DNA of 64,000 nt from Archivesica marissinica (Eukaryota; Mollusca; Bivalvia; Venerida; Vesicomyidae). The DNA lies in assembly GCA_014843695.1 (NCBI GenBank), contig CM026387.1, forward strand, positions 80,270,661 to 80,334,660, given 5' to 3'. This document shows, piece by piece, positions 11,288 to 24,258 of the stretch. Under the pieces are notes generated by a model that was not told the DNA's origin, searched no databases, and saw only the letters and a program-made list of their open reading frames with translations. Position numbers and translations under genes: made by a program. Each line of letters opens with the position of its first letter. The stretch's first letter is position 1.

Positions 11288-12158
11288 ACTTGAATGACTG
11301 ACCTGTTCCTGGCTCTCAACATTCCAAATCAAATCTCAAGATCTTATTTCTTCTACTTGAATTGAAAACAACTAGGATGATTTATCGTCAAAGTTGATTG
11401 ACTCTTTTATTTATTATTACTTAATTTTATATTTATTATTACTTAAGATGAACACTAAGTGTATTAGTTATAAATACCATACATTTTAAGCTACTGAGAT
11501 AAATATCTAGCAAACTATATCGATTTCATATCATACCTCACTTTACCTAATAATGTTACCTTCTTCTTACAATAATTGTTGCGAGTGTGCACATAATATA
11601 AATTAGAACAATCTATTACACTTAGACTCAACCATATTCTTTTTATTAGCATTCCTCATCATTATAATATTCTGACCTCTATTATTATAATGTCTTTTTA
11701 CTTATCTCAACTACAATATCGTATTTTTTCTATCTAAATCGTATTATGAATCTTGTATTGTTAAACATTTCAAGCACATTATTTTACCGCCAACTTTACA
11801 GCAAACGAGTTTCGAAGGAGAAGACCTTTATAAGCTAATCTAGCTTTCGGATCTAATCCTTTTTCAAAACATAAAATATTATATTGTAATGTAAATGCTA
11901 TATGTATATATGTTACATTGTTTGAAATAAATATGTTTAAACTAATAGACAACCGTGTCCAACATGTGGTCGCTAGTAATGGATTTTAATTAGGGCAATG
12001 GAGTTGGGCCATGACCAGCCATTGTCAACATGTAGTGTTTGTTACATGTTCCTATTTTTTCACCGGAAATAGCTGGAACGATGGGCTCTCGCGGGATCGC
12101 ACTAGTTTTAGGCCTCCTTAAATCGATGCATTGCTAAATCAGATGGATGAGCGGTCAA
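11288..12158. other. LINE 3' region and AT-rich spacer
   Basis: AT-rich sequence without recognised coding content. The LINE 3' UTR probably ends around 11935. The final 200 bp run into the sequence gap. Confidence 0.5.
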
Positions 12159-13158
12159 NNNNNNNNNNNNNNNNNNNNNNNNNNNNNNNNNNNNNNNNNN
12201 NNNNNNNNNNNNNNNNNNNNNNNNNNNNNNNNNNNNNNNNNNNNNNNNNNNNNNNNNNNNNNNNNNNNNNNNNNNNNNNNNNNNNNNNNNNNNNNNNNNN
12301 NNNNNNNNNNNNNNNNNNNNNNNNNNNNNNNNNNNNNNNNNNNNNNNNNNNNNNNNNNNNNNNNNNNNNNNNNNNNNNNNNNNNNNNNNNNNNNNNNNNN
12401 NNNNNNNNNNNNNNNNNNNNNNNNNNNNNNNNNNNNNNNNNNNNNNNNNNNNNNNNNNNNNNNNNNNNNNNNNNNNNNNNNNNNNNNNNNNNNNNNNNNN
12501 NNNNNNNNNNNNNNNNNNNNNNNNNNNNNNNNNNNNNNNNNNNNNNNNNNNNNNNNNNNNNNNNNNNNNNNNNNNNNNNNNNNNNNNNNNNNNNNNNNNN
12601 NNNNNNNNNNNNNNNNNNNNNNNNNNNNNNNNNNNNNNNNNNNNNNNNNNNNNNNNNNNNNNNNNNNNNNNNNNNNNNNNNNNNNNNNNNNNNNNNNNNN
12701 NNNNNNNNNNNNNNNNNNNNNNNNNNNNNNNNNNNNNNNNNNNNNNNNNNNNNNNNNNNNNNNNNNNNNNNNNNNNNNNNNNNNNNNNNNNNNNNNNNNN
12801 NNNNNNNNNNNNNNNNNNNNNNNNNNNNNNNNNNNNNNNNNNNNNNNNNNNNNNNNNNNNNNNNNNNNNNNNNNNNNNNNNNNNNNNNNNNNNNNNNNNN
12901 NNNNNNNNNNNNNNNNNNNNNNNNNNNNNNNNNNNNNNNNNNNNNNNNNNNNNNNNNNNNNNNNNNNNNNNNNNNNNNNNNNNNNNNNNNNNNNNNNNNN
13001 NNNNNNNNNNNNNNNNNNNNNNNNNNNNNNNNNNNNNNNNNNNNNNNNNNNNNNNNNNNNNNNNNNNNNNNNNNNNNNNNNNNNNNNNNNNNNNNNNNNN
13101 NNNNNNNNNNNNNNNNNNNNNNNNNNNNNNNNNNNNNNNNNNNNNNNNNNNNNNNNNN
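12159..13158. other. Assembly gap, exactly 1000 N
   Basis: A block of exactly 1000 undetermined bases directly abuts the 21-bp satellite. The round length suggests a placeholder, so the true array size and any exon inside are unknown. Confidence 0.95.
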
Positions 13159-16100
13159 GCAACCACATCTAACAATACAGCAACCACATCTAACAATACA
13201 GCAACCACATCTAACAATACAGCAACCACATCTAACAATACAGCAACCACATCTAACAATACAGCAACCACATCTAACAATACAGCAACCACATCTAACA
13301 ATACAGCAACCACATCTAACAATACAGCAACCACATCTAACAATACAGCAACCACATCTAACAATACAACAACCACATCTAACAATACAGCAACCACATC
13401 TAACAATACAACAACCACATCTAACAATACAGCAACCACATCTAACAATACAGCAACCACATCTAACAATACAGCAACCACATCTAACAATACAGCAACC
13501 ACATCTAACAATACAGCAACCACATCTAACAATACAGCAACCACATCTAACAATACAACAACCACATCTAACAATACAGCAACCACATCTAACAATACAG
13601 CAACCACATCTAACAATACAACAACCACATCTAACAATACAGCAACCACATCTAACAATACAGCAACCACATCTAACAATACAGCAACCACATCTAACAA
13701 TACAGCAACCACATCTAACAATACAGCAACCACATCTAACAATACAGCAACCACATCTAACAATACAGCAACCACATCTAACAATACAGCAACCACATCT
13801 AACAATACAGCAACCACATCTAACAATACAGCAACCACATCTAACAATACAGCAACCACATCTAACAATACAGCAACCACATCTAACAATACAGCAACCA
13901 CATCTAACAATACAGCAACCACATCTAACAATACAGCAACCACATCTAACAATACAGCAACCACATCTAACAATACAGCAACCACATCTAACAATACAGC
14001 AACCACATCTAACAATACAGCAACCACATCTAACAATACAACAACCACATCTAACAATACAGCAACCACATCTAACAATACAGCAACCACATCTAACAAT
14101 ACAGCAACCACATCTAACAATACAGCAACCACATCTAACAATACAGCAACCACATCTAACAATACAGCAACCACATCTAACAATACAGCAACCACATCTA
14201 ACAATACAGCAACCACATCTAACAATACAGCAACCACATCTAACAATACAGCAACCACATCTAACAATACAGCAACCACATCTAACAATACAGCAACCAC
14301 ATCTAACAATACAGCAACCACATCTAACAATACAGCAACCACATCTAACAATACAGCAACCACATCAACAATACAACAACCACATCTAACAATACAGCAA
14401 CCACATCTAACAATACAGCTAACAATACAGCAACCACATCTAACAATACAGCAACCACATCTAACAATACAGCAACCACATCTAACAATACAGCAACCAC
14501 ATCTAACAATACAGCAACCACATCTAACAATACAGCAACCACATCTAACAATACAGCAACCACATCTAACAATACAGCAACCACATCTAACAATACAGCA
14601 ACCACATCTAACAATACAGCAACCACATCTAACAATACAGCAACCACATCTAACAATACAACAACCACATCTAACAATACAGCAACCACATCTAACAATA
14701 CAGCAACCACATCTAACAATACAGCAACCACATCTAACAATACAGCAACCACATCTAACAATACAGCAACCACATCTAACAATACAGCAACCACATCTAA
14801 CAATACAAACCACATTAACAATCAGCAACCACATCTAACAAACAGCAACCACATCTAACAATACAGCAACCACATCTAACAATACAGCAACCACATCTAA
14901 CAATACAGCAACCACATCTAACAATACAGCAACCCACAACCACATCTAACAATACAGCAACCACATCTAACAATACAGCAACCACATCTAACAATACAAC
15001 AACCACATCTAACAATACAGCAACCACATCTAACAATACAACAACCACATCTAACAATACAACAACCACATCTAACAATACAGCAACCACATCTAACAAT
15101 ACAGCAACCACATCTAACAATACAGCAACCACATCTAACAATACAGCAACCACATCTAACAATACAGCAACCACATCTAACAATACAACAACCACATCTA
15201 ACAATACAACAACCACATCTAACAATACAGCAACCACATCTAACAATACAGCAACCACATCTAACAATACAACAACCACATCTAACAATACAGCAACCAC
15301 ATCTAACAATACAGCAACCACATCTAACAATACAGCAACCACATCTAACAATACAGCAACCACATCTAACAATACAGCAACCACATCTAACAATACAACA
15401 ACCACATCTAACAATACAGCAACCACATCTAACAATACAGCAACCACATCTAACTACAGCAACCACATCTAACAATACAGCAACCACATCTAACAATACA
15501 GCAACCACATCTAACAATACAACAACCACATCTAACAATACAGCAACCACATCTAACAATACAGCAACCACATCTAACAATACAACAACCACATCTAACA
15601 ATACAGCAACCACATCTAACAATACAGCAACCACATCTAACAATACAGCAACCACATCTAACAATACAGCAACCACATCTAACAATACAGCAACCACATC
15701 TAACAATACAGCAACCACATCTAACAATACAACAACCACATCTAACAATACAGCAACCACATCTAACAATACAGCAACCACATCTAACAATACAGCAACC
15801 ACATCTAACAATACAGCAACCACATACAATAACAACCACATCACAATACAGCAACCACATCTAACAATACAGCAACCACATCTAACAATACAACAACCAC
15901 ATCTAACAATACAGCAACCACATCTAACAATACAGCAACCACATCTAACAATACAGCAACCACATCTAACAATACAAACCACATCTAACAATACAGCAAC
16001 CACATCTAACAATACAGCAACCACATCTAACAATACAGCAACCACATCTAACAATACAGCAACCACATCTAACAATACAGCAACCACATCTAACAATACA

Positions 16101-19098
16101 GCAACCACATCCAACAATACAGCAACCACATCTAACAATACAACAACCACATCTAACAATACAGCAACCACATCTAACAATACAGCAACCACATCTAACA
16201 ATACAGCAACCACATCTAACAATACAGCAACCACATCTAACAATACAACAACCACATCTAACAATACAGCAACCACATCTAACAATACAGCAACCACATC
16301 TAACAATACAGCAACCACATCATACTTAACAATACACAACCACATCTAACAATACAGCAACCACATCTAACAATACAGCAACCACATCTAACAATACAGC
16401 AACCACATCTAACAATACAGCAACCACATCTAACAATACAGCAACCACATCTAACAATACAGCAACCACATCTAACAATACAACAACCACATCTAACAAT
16501 ACAGCAACCACATCTAACAATACAGCAACCACATCTAACAATACAACAACCACATCTAACAATACAGCAACCACATCTAACAATACAGCAACCACATCTA
16601 ACAATACAGCAACCACATCTAACAATACAGCAACCACATCTAACAATACAGCAACCACATCTAACAATACAGCAACCACATCTAACAATACAGCAACCAC
16701 ATCTAACAATACAGCAACCACATCTAACAATACAGCAACCACATCTAACAATACAACAACCACATCTAACAATACAGCAACCACATCTAACAATACAGCA
16801 ACCACATCTAACAATACAGCAACCACATCTAACAATAACAACCACATCTAACAATACAGCAACCACATCTAACAATACAGCAACCACATCTAACAATACA
16901 GCAACCACATCTAACAATACAACAACCACATCTAACAATACAGCAACCACATCTAACAATACAGCAACCACATCTAACAATACAGCAACCACATCTAACA
17001 ATACAGCAACCACATCTAACAATACAGCAACCACATCTAACAATACAGCAACCACATCTAACAATACAGCAACCACATCTAACAATACAGCAACCACATC
17101 TAACAATACAGCAACCACATCTAACAATACAGCAACCACATCTAACAATACAGCAACCACATCTAACAATACAGCAACCACATCTAACAATACAGCAACC
17201 ACATCTAACAATACAGCAACCACATCTAACAATACAGCAACCACATCTAACAATACAGCAACCACATCTAACAATACAGCAACCACATCTAACAATACAG
17301 CAACCACATCAACAATACACAACCACATCTAACAATACAGCAACCACATCTAACAATACAGCAACCACATCTAACAATACAGCAACCACATCTAACAATA
17401 CAGCAACCACATCTAACAATACAACAACCACATCTAACAATACAGCAACCACATCTAACAATACAGCAACCACATCTAACAATACAGCAACCACATCTAA
17501 CAATACAGCAACCACATCTAACAATACAGCAACCACATCTAACAATACAGCAACCACATCTAACAATACAGCAACCACATCTAACAATACATCAACCACA
17601 TCTAACAATACAGCAACCACATCTAACAATACAGCAACCACATCTAACAATACAACAACCACATCTAACAATACAACAACCACATCTAACAATACAGCAA
17701 CCACATCTAACAATACAGCAACCACATCTAACAATACAACAACCACATCTAACAATACAGCAACCACATCTAACAATACAGCAACCACATCTAACAATAC
17801 AACAACCACATCTAACAATACAGCAACCACATCTAACAATACAGCAACCACATCTAACAATACAGCAACCACATCTAACAATACAGCAACCACATCTAAC
17901 AATACAGCAACCACATCAACAATACAGCAACCACATCTAACAATACAGCAACCACATCTAACAATACAGCAACCACATCTAACAATACAGCAACCACATC
18001 TAACAATACAGCAACCACATCTAACAATACAGCAACCACATCTAACAATACAGCAACCACATCTAACAATACAGCAACCACATCTAACAATACAGCAACC
18101 ACATCAACAATACAGCAACCACATCTAACAATACAACAACCACATCTAACAATACAGCAACCACATCTAACAATACAGCAACCACATCTAACAATACAGC
18201 AACCACATCTAACAATACAACAACCACATCTAACAATACAGCAACCACATCTAACAATACAGCAACCACATCTAACAATACAGCAACCACATCTAACAAT
18301 ACAGCAACCACATCTAACAATACAGCAACCACATCTAACAATACAGCAACCACATCTAACAATACAGCAACCACATCTAACAATACAGCAACCACATCTA
18401 ACAATACAGCAACCACATCTAACAATACAGCAACCACATCTAACAATACAACAACCACATCTAACAATACAGCAACCACATCTAACAATACAGCAACCAC
18501 ATCTAACAATATAACAACCACATCTAACAATACAGCAACCACATCTAACAATACAGCAACCACATCTAACAATACAGCAACCACATCTAACAATACAGCA
18601 ACCACATCTAACAATACACAACCACATCTAACAATACAACAACCACATCTAACAATACAGCAACCACATCTAACAATACACAACCACATCTAACAATAAC
18701 AACCACAACATCTAACAATACAGCAACCACATCTAACAATACAGCAACCACATCTAACAATACAGCAACCACATCTAACAATACAGCAACCACATCTAAC
18801 AATACACAACCACATCTAACAATAAACCACATTTGTTAACAATACAGCAACCACATCTAACAATACAGCAACCACATCTAACAATACAGCAACCACATCT
18901 AACAATACAGCAACCACATCTAACAATACAGCAACCACATCTAACAATACAGCAACCACATCTAACAATACAGCAACCACATCTAACAATACAGCAACCA
19001 CATCTAACAATACAGCAACCACATCTAACAATACAGCAACCACATCTAACAATACAACAACCACATCTAACAATACAGCAACCACATCTAACAATACA
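13159..19098. repeat. 21-bp satellite array
   Basis: About 280 copies of CAACCACATCTAACAATACAG. The main variant changes G to A at one position (ACAACC versus GCAACC). A few copies carry short indels (e.g. near 14815, 15830, 16325, 16838, 18690), which break the frame; otherwise it stays open on both strands because 21 is a multiple of 3. The left end is lost in the gap. The right end lies 120 bp before exon A. Confidence 0.95.
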
Positions 19099-19218
19099 TA
19101 TATTTGTAATATGTCTTCTTATATGCTCTATGTTTATAAAATAATACATATTTAAGCCGAAATTAGGAAAGGCTATGTATGCATTAAGACATTTATTCTT
19201 TTATGCTCTGAAATACAG

Positions 19219-19552
19219 ATCGGGGGACAATGTACATGTCAGCCAAATGTGGAAGGTAGACAGTGTACCACATGTAAGCCAAACACTGACGTCTTCGGTG
19301 CTGATGGATGCACAAATTGCACGTGCAATCCAGATGGCATTTCCTCTTGTAGCAATAACCTCACCTGTAACTGTAAACTGAATGTTGAAAACTCCACTGG
19401 GAACTGTATGACCTGTTTACCTAACTACTACGGGATTACGAATGCTAGCGGATGCTCTTACTGTGACTGCGATGCCGCTGGTACCGTGCAGTCACTCTCC
19501 GATACATGCGACCATAGCACTGGAAAATGTGATTGTAGAGCAAACGTGCAAG
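19219..19552 (+). CDS. Exon A: laminin-type EGF repeats
   Basis: Acceptor AATACAG before 19219, donor CAAG|GTCATT after 19552; phase 0 in, phase 1 out (334 nt, residues 1-111). The translation is a run of paired cysteines in laminin-EGF spacing, e.g. GQCTCQPNVEGRQCTTC, then CTNCTCNPDG, CSYCDCDAAG and GKCDCRANVQG. It covers the end of one repeat, one complete repeat and the start of the next. Sequons NCT, NLT, NST and NAS are present. Reading through the donor adds a non-cysteine tail and a stop, so the exon end is well supported. An upstream exon must supply the start of the first repeat; none is visible between the satellite and this exon. Confidence 0.88.
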
Positions 19553-19680
19553 GTCATTGTAATCTATTTCTCTCTGTTTTCCTCCCCACTGTGTCTCCTC
19601 TATGTAAATGAATAACTGTTCAAGTATGGCATTAGAAGCAGTAGTGTATGTCCCACCCATCCACGAACCAAGTTTGTTTT

Positions 19681-19915
19681 TTAAGCGTTATATAAATAAA
19701 GTTTTAACAACTTATAATACTCACTCTCATTGGCATGGATGAAAGCGTAAATGTGGTCATTCGTGTGGGAGGAAACCGGAATACCCGGAGAAAACCCACC
19801 TGTCCGATCTGGCGACCACTGTACCATCTCACATACTTCCTGGTCCGAGGATCGAACTTGGGTTGCATTGATGAGAAGCGAATGCTCTAACCACTACGCT
19901 AATCAGACAGCCTTG
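19681..19915 (-). mobile_element. SINE, family 3 (copy b)
   Basis: On the minus strand it reads from a tRNA-like head (GATTAGCGTAGTGGTTAGAG, B box AGTTCGATCCTCGG) through GTGAGATGGTACAGTGG and TTTCTCCGGGTATTCCGG to the tail. It is the most complete head of this family in the window. Confidence 0.8.
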
Positions 19916-20677
19916 TTTGTGATGAACATATACAAATAAACGTCTTTAAGCTTATATCATCGTGTCATCATTTTTTTCACTTTTACATCAGAATGAGCTG
20001 TTTTGCTATTTTAGCCATAGATGTATACTGTAATGTAAAGTGACACCACGCCAATTACAATGGTTGTTCAATTTCTCGATTGACATATCTGACGTAGCAC
20101 CTTTGTGCATTATGGCCTATATGAATAATAGTAAAATTTAAAAATGTGACTTGATTTAAACATACAAAATGTATTTATTCGTTTATAATGTACAGTACAT
20201 AATTATATTGTATACAAAACGAGAATGGATTAAATCGAAAGCTTATAGCTTATTGAGATTATCTCCATTAAATATATACATGTGTGCACTATCGGTGATT
20301 AAGAGTTAAACGTATTATGTAGTAATACCAAAATATATAATAAGTGTATGAAAATACATGTATAGTTTAAAGTGAAAAATGTGAAAAACTAACAAAATGG
20401 GGATTGGGAGGGGATAGAAAGCTATGAAATAACAAAACAATTTTCAAAGTGAATCACTCTGCTAGTGCATCAGTCCCTGTTTACAGATTGTTTAAAACTT
20501 TTAGACTTTTCTATGAATTTATGGAAAATTTGACTTCAACATGAAATTAATCGTGAATATAAAACGGGTGGACATGTATATATATACATGTATATATAAT
20601 ATATATTATAAATAATTTTTAAAGAAAGTACATTTAGATTTTGCAATACTGGAGGACCTGGGATGATTGGGATGTCA
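19916..20677. other. Intron A-B, AT-rich, nothing recognised
   Basis: AT-rich sequence with a TATATA-rich stretch near 20575-20610; no exon-like frame or repeat family recognised. Confidence 0.5.
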
Positions 20678-21222
20678 TTAACCCATTCAACACCAAGTAT
20701 CTGACATGGACTGGTGCATGATATTTAACCCATTCAACACCAAGTATCTGACATGGACTGGTGCATGATATTTAACCCATTCAACACCAAGTATCTGACA
20801 TGGACTGGTGCATGGTATTTAACCCATTCAACACCAAGTAACTGACATAGACTGGTGCATGATATTTTTAGACTAATAAATTAATAAGAAAATCGGACAA
20901 ATCGGACACAGGTGGGTTCTCTCTGGGTACTCCGGTTTCCTCCCACATGAATGACCACATATACGCTTTCATCCGAGCCAACGAGAGTGATTAATATAAG
21001 TTGTTAAAACTTGCTTCGCAATCGTTGTAAAATAAATAAAGTATAATAAGAAAATTACATTTGGACGAGTTTGTTTATCAGAATGGGTAATTTTGTCTAA
21101 ATATAGTAATATTACTGGCAAAAAAGTGCAGATCCAGATGAGATGGCTCATTACGAGCCAGCTCATCTGGATCTACACTTTTTCTAAGCCTATTTAAAGG
21201 CCTCAGGTGTTAAAAGGGTTAA
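20678..21222. mobile_element. TTAA-flanked MITE with amplified end and nested SINE
   Basis: Begins TTAACCCATTCAACACCAAG and ends GGTGTTAAAAGGGTTAA, the same family as 37562-37805. The first 47 bp are repeated four times in tandem (starts 20678, 20725, 20772, 20819). A family 3 SINE is inserted at 20894. The 3' half holds the hairpin around GATCCAGATGAG/CTCATCTGGATC. Confidence 0.8.
20882..21055 (+). mobile_element. 5'-truncated SINE family 3 (copy c) with 12-bp TSD
   Basis: The body 20894-21043 lacks the tRNA head. TAATAAGAAAAT flanks it on both sides (20882-20893 and 21044-21055). The undisturbed sequence at 37.6 kb (AATAAGAAAATTACATTTGG) shows the empty site. Confidence 0.88.
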
Positions 21223-21880
21223 TCAGTCTCATCATTGGTATGGAATGATAAACATAGCTCATTTATCTTCTTTCTTGTTTTGCTTTCTTTGTATGTTATT
21301 CGTCTTCAATTTCCATGCATCTTGTTCGATTGAATATATATGCATGTATAATATCTCGCATGTTTTCTATAACGTTGTCTAAACTTATATAAATAAATAC
21401 ATTGACAGTGAAAGCACAGTGTTTGAAAGTACATTTAGTACCTAAATTTGAATAAGACTGAAATGAAATTTAAAATAATTTTAAATTTTTTTTATTTATA
21501 TTTATTTTTATTCAACATTCAACATAGATTACACTGATTTCTTAACACATTGACAGTAATAATACTGCTCCTAGTGAATTAGCATCATTAATTAGTACAT
21601 TCCTGATTCAAAATAAAAATTGATAAATGCATTGTAGGGAAGTTTGTACCAGTTTACCATAAGATGTGGGTAAGCTTTTCATTGGCCGACAATGTGCATC
21701 ATATGTACCCCGATACAACAACAACAATCGTATTTACTATTGAACAGTAGATGCAATGAAACAGGAAAACCAGTGGAAAGAAATGCCGGTCAATATCAGT
21801 TCTTTCAACCTATTTTCTCATTCCGTTGTATCAACTTTGTCAACTTTGTGGAGCTACACTGGTGCAAGGAATATGATGTC
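21223..21880. other. Intron A-B, unassigned
   Basis: AT-rich intron sequence. A short open frame at 21692-21961 has no recognisable domain and no supporting splice phase. Confidence 0.45.
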
Positions 21881-22040
21881 GGTCACATCAAATTACAGAG
21901 GGGTTGTAAGTGCAAGCCCCACCTGAACCACGGTGATAGTAGCGTTAGGCAAAACACTTAAACCCACAATGTCTTTCTCTCTCCCTCATGGCAATGTATT
22001 TCAAAAGCGATTTAGTCTTACTTTAGTGTTCACAGGCAGA
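21880..22040 (+). mobile_element. Diverged SINE family 2 copy
   Basis: TAGGCAAAACACTTAAACCC and TCTTTCTCTCTCCCTCATGG match the family 2 body, followed by decayed sequence. Confidence 0.5.
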
Positions 22041-22452
22041 AGACACACATTGTTTTTTTGCCCTATGGTCATATATAATGTAGTAAGTAATTTTTATTTT
22101 TTTAAATTTATTTCTTTTATTTCGTACAATCAAGTAACAACATGATAATTACAACAAGTATTCATTACTTACACAAATATAAATTATATTATAATGCACA
22201 GCCATTGTACCTTCCAATGTAGTACGTAATGTTTAGATTAGTTTAAACAATATTTTATTCAAGAATGGTACATAACATAGGACTAATTGCAACAGCACAG
22301 TTAGGATTGGTTTACTGCCCCTCTGACCACCTGTGCTTTGCAGCACTGCACGCATCATCTTTAACCAATGTCGCCATTATACAGATTGTGCGCGCAGACG
22401 ATGCGTGACGCTTCCGGTTATGGCTTTTTAAGCCTCCATACGAAAGAGTTAA
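22041..22452. other. Intron A-B, unassigned, possibly old TTAA element end
   Basis: No gene seen. The stretch before 22452 (AAGCCTCCATACGAAAGAG then TTAA) resembles the inner end of the TTAA MITEs, but no left end was found. Confidence 0.4.
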
Positions 22453-22616
22453 ACTCAGTTGAGCATGATCTCATGCTCAACTGAGTACAGTCTCAAAACG
22501 TTTTATAACCTACGATTCTGTCTCAAAATTCCAGTGAGTTTGAGTTTTGAGTCGAGTTTAGAGCTGAGATCAAAAAAGTTTTATAACCTCGGGGCCAGGT
22601 CAACATTACACACTAT
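22453..22616. mobile_element. Perfect palindrome followed by a foldback element
   Basis: 22453-22486 is a perfect inverted repeat with 16-bp arms (ACTCAGTTGAGCATGA) and a 2-base loop. It is followed by GAGTTTGAGTTTTGAGTCGA and AAAAGTTTTATAACCTCGGG, an end shared with foldbacks near 60.3 and 63.2 kb. Confidence 0.65.
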
Positions 22617-22813
22617 ATGACCATAGGGCAAAACATTTTTATTTGTGCCTGTGGTAGTGGTGGAAGAATTTGTTCACAAACCAACAATAATTTTGTATGA
22701 ACAGTAAGACAATTGGTATACCGGCTTGCAAACGGTGGTGTATGCATAATATTTAAATCGTGAAATTACTGTGACTACGCTCATGTCTTACTCTTATGAT
22801 GTCGTTTAAATAG

Positions 22814-22992
22814 GTCGGACATGCAACAACTGTAAGCTGGCATATTTCGGCTTGTCGTCGGACAAGAACACAGGCTGTGACGATTGTAATTGTAACTTTG
22901 TGGGTTCGCATAACCTGATATGTAACAAGACAAATGGACAGTGCCCTTGTATAGACCAGAACAACCATACAGCAGATGGAAACAGACGTTGT
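22814..22992 (+). CDS. Exon B: laminin-type EGF repeat
   Basis: Acceptor TTTAAATAG before 22814, donor TGT|GTAAGT after 22992 (179 nt, phase 1 in, phase 0 out, residues 112-171). The split glycine codon completes the motif NVQGRTCNNC across the intron, which confirms the junction. It continues with FGLSSDKNTGCDDCNCN and GQCPC, a typical laminin-EGF repeat. Sequons NKT and NHT are visible. The minus-strand frames over this stretch are shadows. Confidence 0.88.
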
Positions 22993-23051
22993 GTAAGTGG
23001 CATGCATATATATATATAACATTACAGTAATATAGTTAATAATAATCAGTC

Positions 23052-23350
23052 TTCAGTCAGTATGTTATGTTATATGTTATATTTCGGGTTTTACGCCTGC
23101 ATCAGCACCATTTTGGGCTATATCGCCGGCGGGCAGTTTACTTAACAACACCTTTCCTGGGCAAGCTCCAGCGGTTAACCAGTACTTGGGTGCACCAACC
23201 TCCGTAAGAAACTGCCAACTTTTTCATATAAATGAGACACGGCCTGAGCGGGGCTCGAACCCGTGACCATCAGTGATGATAGGTTACAGTGGTATACAAG
23301 TCAGCGACCTTAACCACTCGACCACGGAGGCGGACCATTCAGTCAGTATG
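23052..23350 (-). mobile_element. SINE, family 4 (copy a) with 13-bp TSD
   Basis: The body 23065-23337 on the minus strand starts with a tRNA-like head (GTGGTCGAGTGGTTAAGG; GGTTCGAGCCCCGC) that has a long variable region. It ends with GCGTAAAACCCGAAATATAA. TTCAGTCAGTATG flanks it at 23052-23064 and 23338-23350. Confidence 0.88.
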
Positions 23351-23369
23351 ATATTTGACTATGGCAAGT

Positions 23370-23870
23370 GATTGTGTATTATTTGATTGTGTATTATTTG
23401 ATTGTGTATTATTTGACTGTGTGTTATTTGTCTGTGTGTTATTTGATTGTGTATTATTTGACTGTGTGTTATTTGTCTGTGTGTTATTTGATTGTGTGTT
23501 ATTTGATTGTGTGTTATTTGACTGTGTGTTATTTGATTGTGTGTTATTTGACTGTGTGTTATTTGTCTGTGTGTTATTTGATTGTGTGTTATTTGACTGT
23601 GTGTTATTTGTCTGTGTGTTATTTGACTGTGTGTTATTTGTCTGTGTGTTATTTGATTGTGTGTTATTTGATTGTGTGTTATTTGACTGTGTGTTATTTG
23701 TCTGTGTGTTATTTGATTGTGTGTTATTTGACTGTGTGTTATTTGTCTGTGTGTTATTTGATTGTGTGTTATTTGTCTGTGTGTTATTTGACTGTGTGTT
23801 ATTTGTCTGTGTGTTATTTGATTGTGTGTTATTTGATTGTGCGTTATTTGACTGTGTGTTATTTAGATGT
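23370..23870. repeat. 15-bp minisatellite
   Basis: About 33 copies of TGTGTGTTATTTGAT-type units. Three variants (GATTG, GACTG, GTCTG) alternate, often as a 45-bp triplet. All + frames stay open through it. It begins 20 bp after the SINE copy, in the intron between exons B and C. Confidence 0.92.
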
Positions 23871-24054
23871 GTCTATGGTGAGTGATGGTATGTTACTTGA
23901 GTGTAGCAATATTGCATGTAAGTTTAACGTCATTCATTTGGCTGCATAATTTGCATTGATAAAGTATTTTATCATTGAGTCTTCCCAGCTATGCTAACTC
24001 TGCATGCTGGGTAAAATAAAGGCTATATATAGTTCAAATAATTATAGTTTATAC

Positions 24055-24220
24055 AAATTTATTTTAGCTCGATTGCGAAACAAGTCCTTATAACTTATAT
24101 TAATCACTCTCGAGACCTCATTCCTGATGGAATCCATCGCCACGAGGGAGAGAGAAGAGGCAAAGTGGAATTTAAATGCCTTGCCTAAGGGCACAATCGT
24201 AACAGCTTCAGTTGATGAAT
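24055..24220 (-). mobile_element. SINE, family 2 (copy b)
   Basis: Minus-strand copy with the CCCTCGTGGCGATGGATTCC body and the GTTTCGCAATCGAGC tail; the tRNA-like head is missing. A 30-bp array starts about 40 bp beyond it. Confidence 0.8.
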
Positions 24221-24258
24221 TGTTCTTATTTATAGCTGAACATTCTGGAAATATGTCA

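Larger units (their letters stand above)
7348..11935 (+). mobile_element. Non-LTR retrotransposon (CR1/L2/jockey-group LINE), dead copy
   Basis: An ORF2 with apurinic endonuclease, reverse transcriptase and a C-terminal CCHC-like motif runs from 7348 to a stop at 11285-11287. It is broken by three frameshifts (about 7870, 8868, 10190). The 3' part of the ORF is partly triplicated (10560-11274). The AT-rich 3' region to about 11935 is assigned to the element by position only. Clade is given at group level because no phylogeny could be run. The element is probably immobile. Confidence 0.85.

Noticed and set aside
12080..12158. Start of the receptor gene (ATG GGC TCT CGC ... with a hydrophobic run)
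   Set aside because: The frame stops after about 18 codons without a usable GT donor; it does not make a convincing signal peptide exon.
12108..19149. Many frames of CIVRCGC- or LLDVVAV-type repeats in the 21-bp satellite
   Set aside because: The 21-bp unit is stop-free in several frames; indels between blocks break the frames and part of the range is N.
21692..21961. 89-codon frame with several Cys as a possible extra EGF exon
   Set aside because: Spacing does not fit laminin-EGF, phases do not fit exons A and B, and part overlaps a decayed SINE; exons A and B already join seamlessly.
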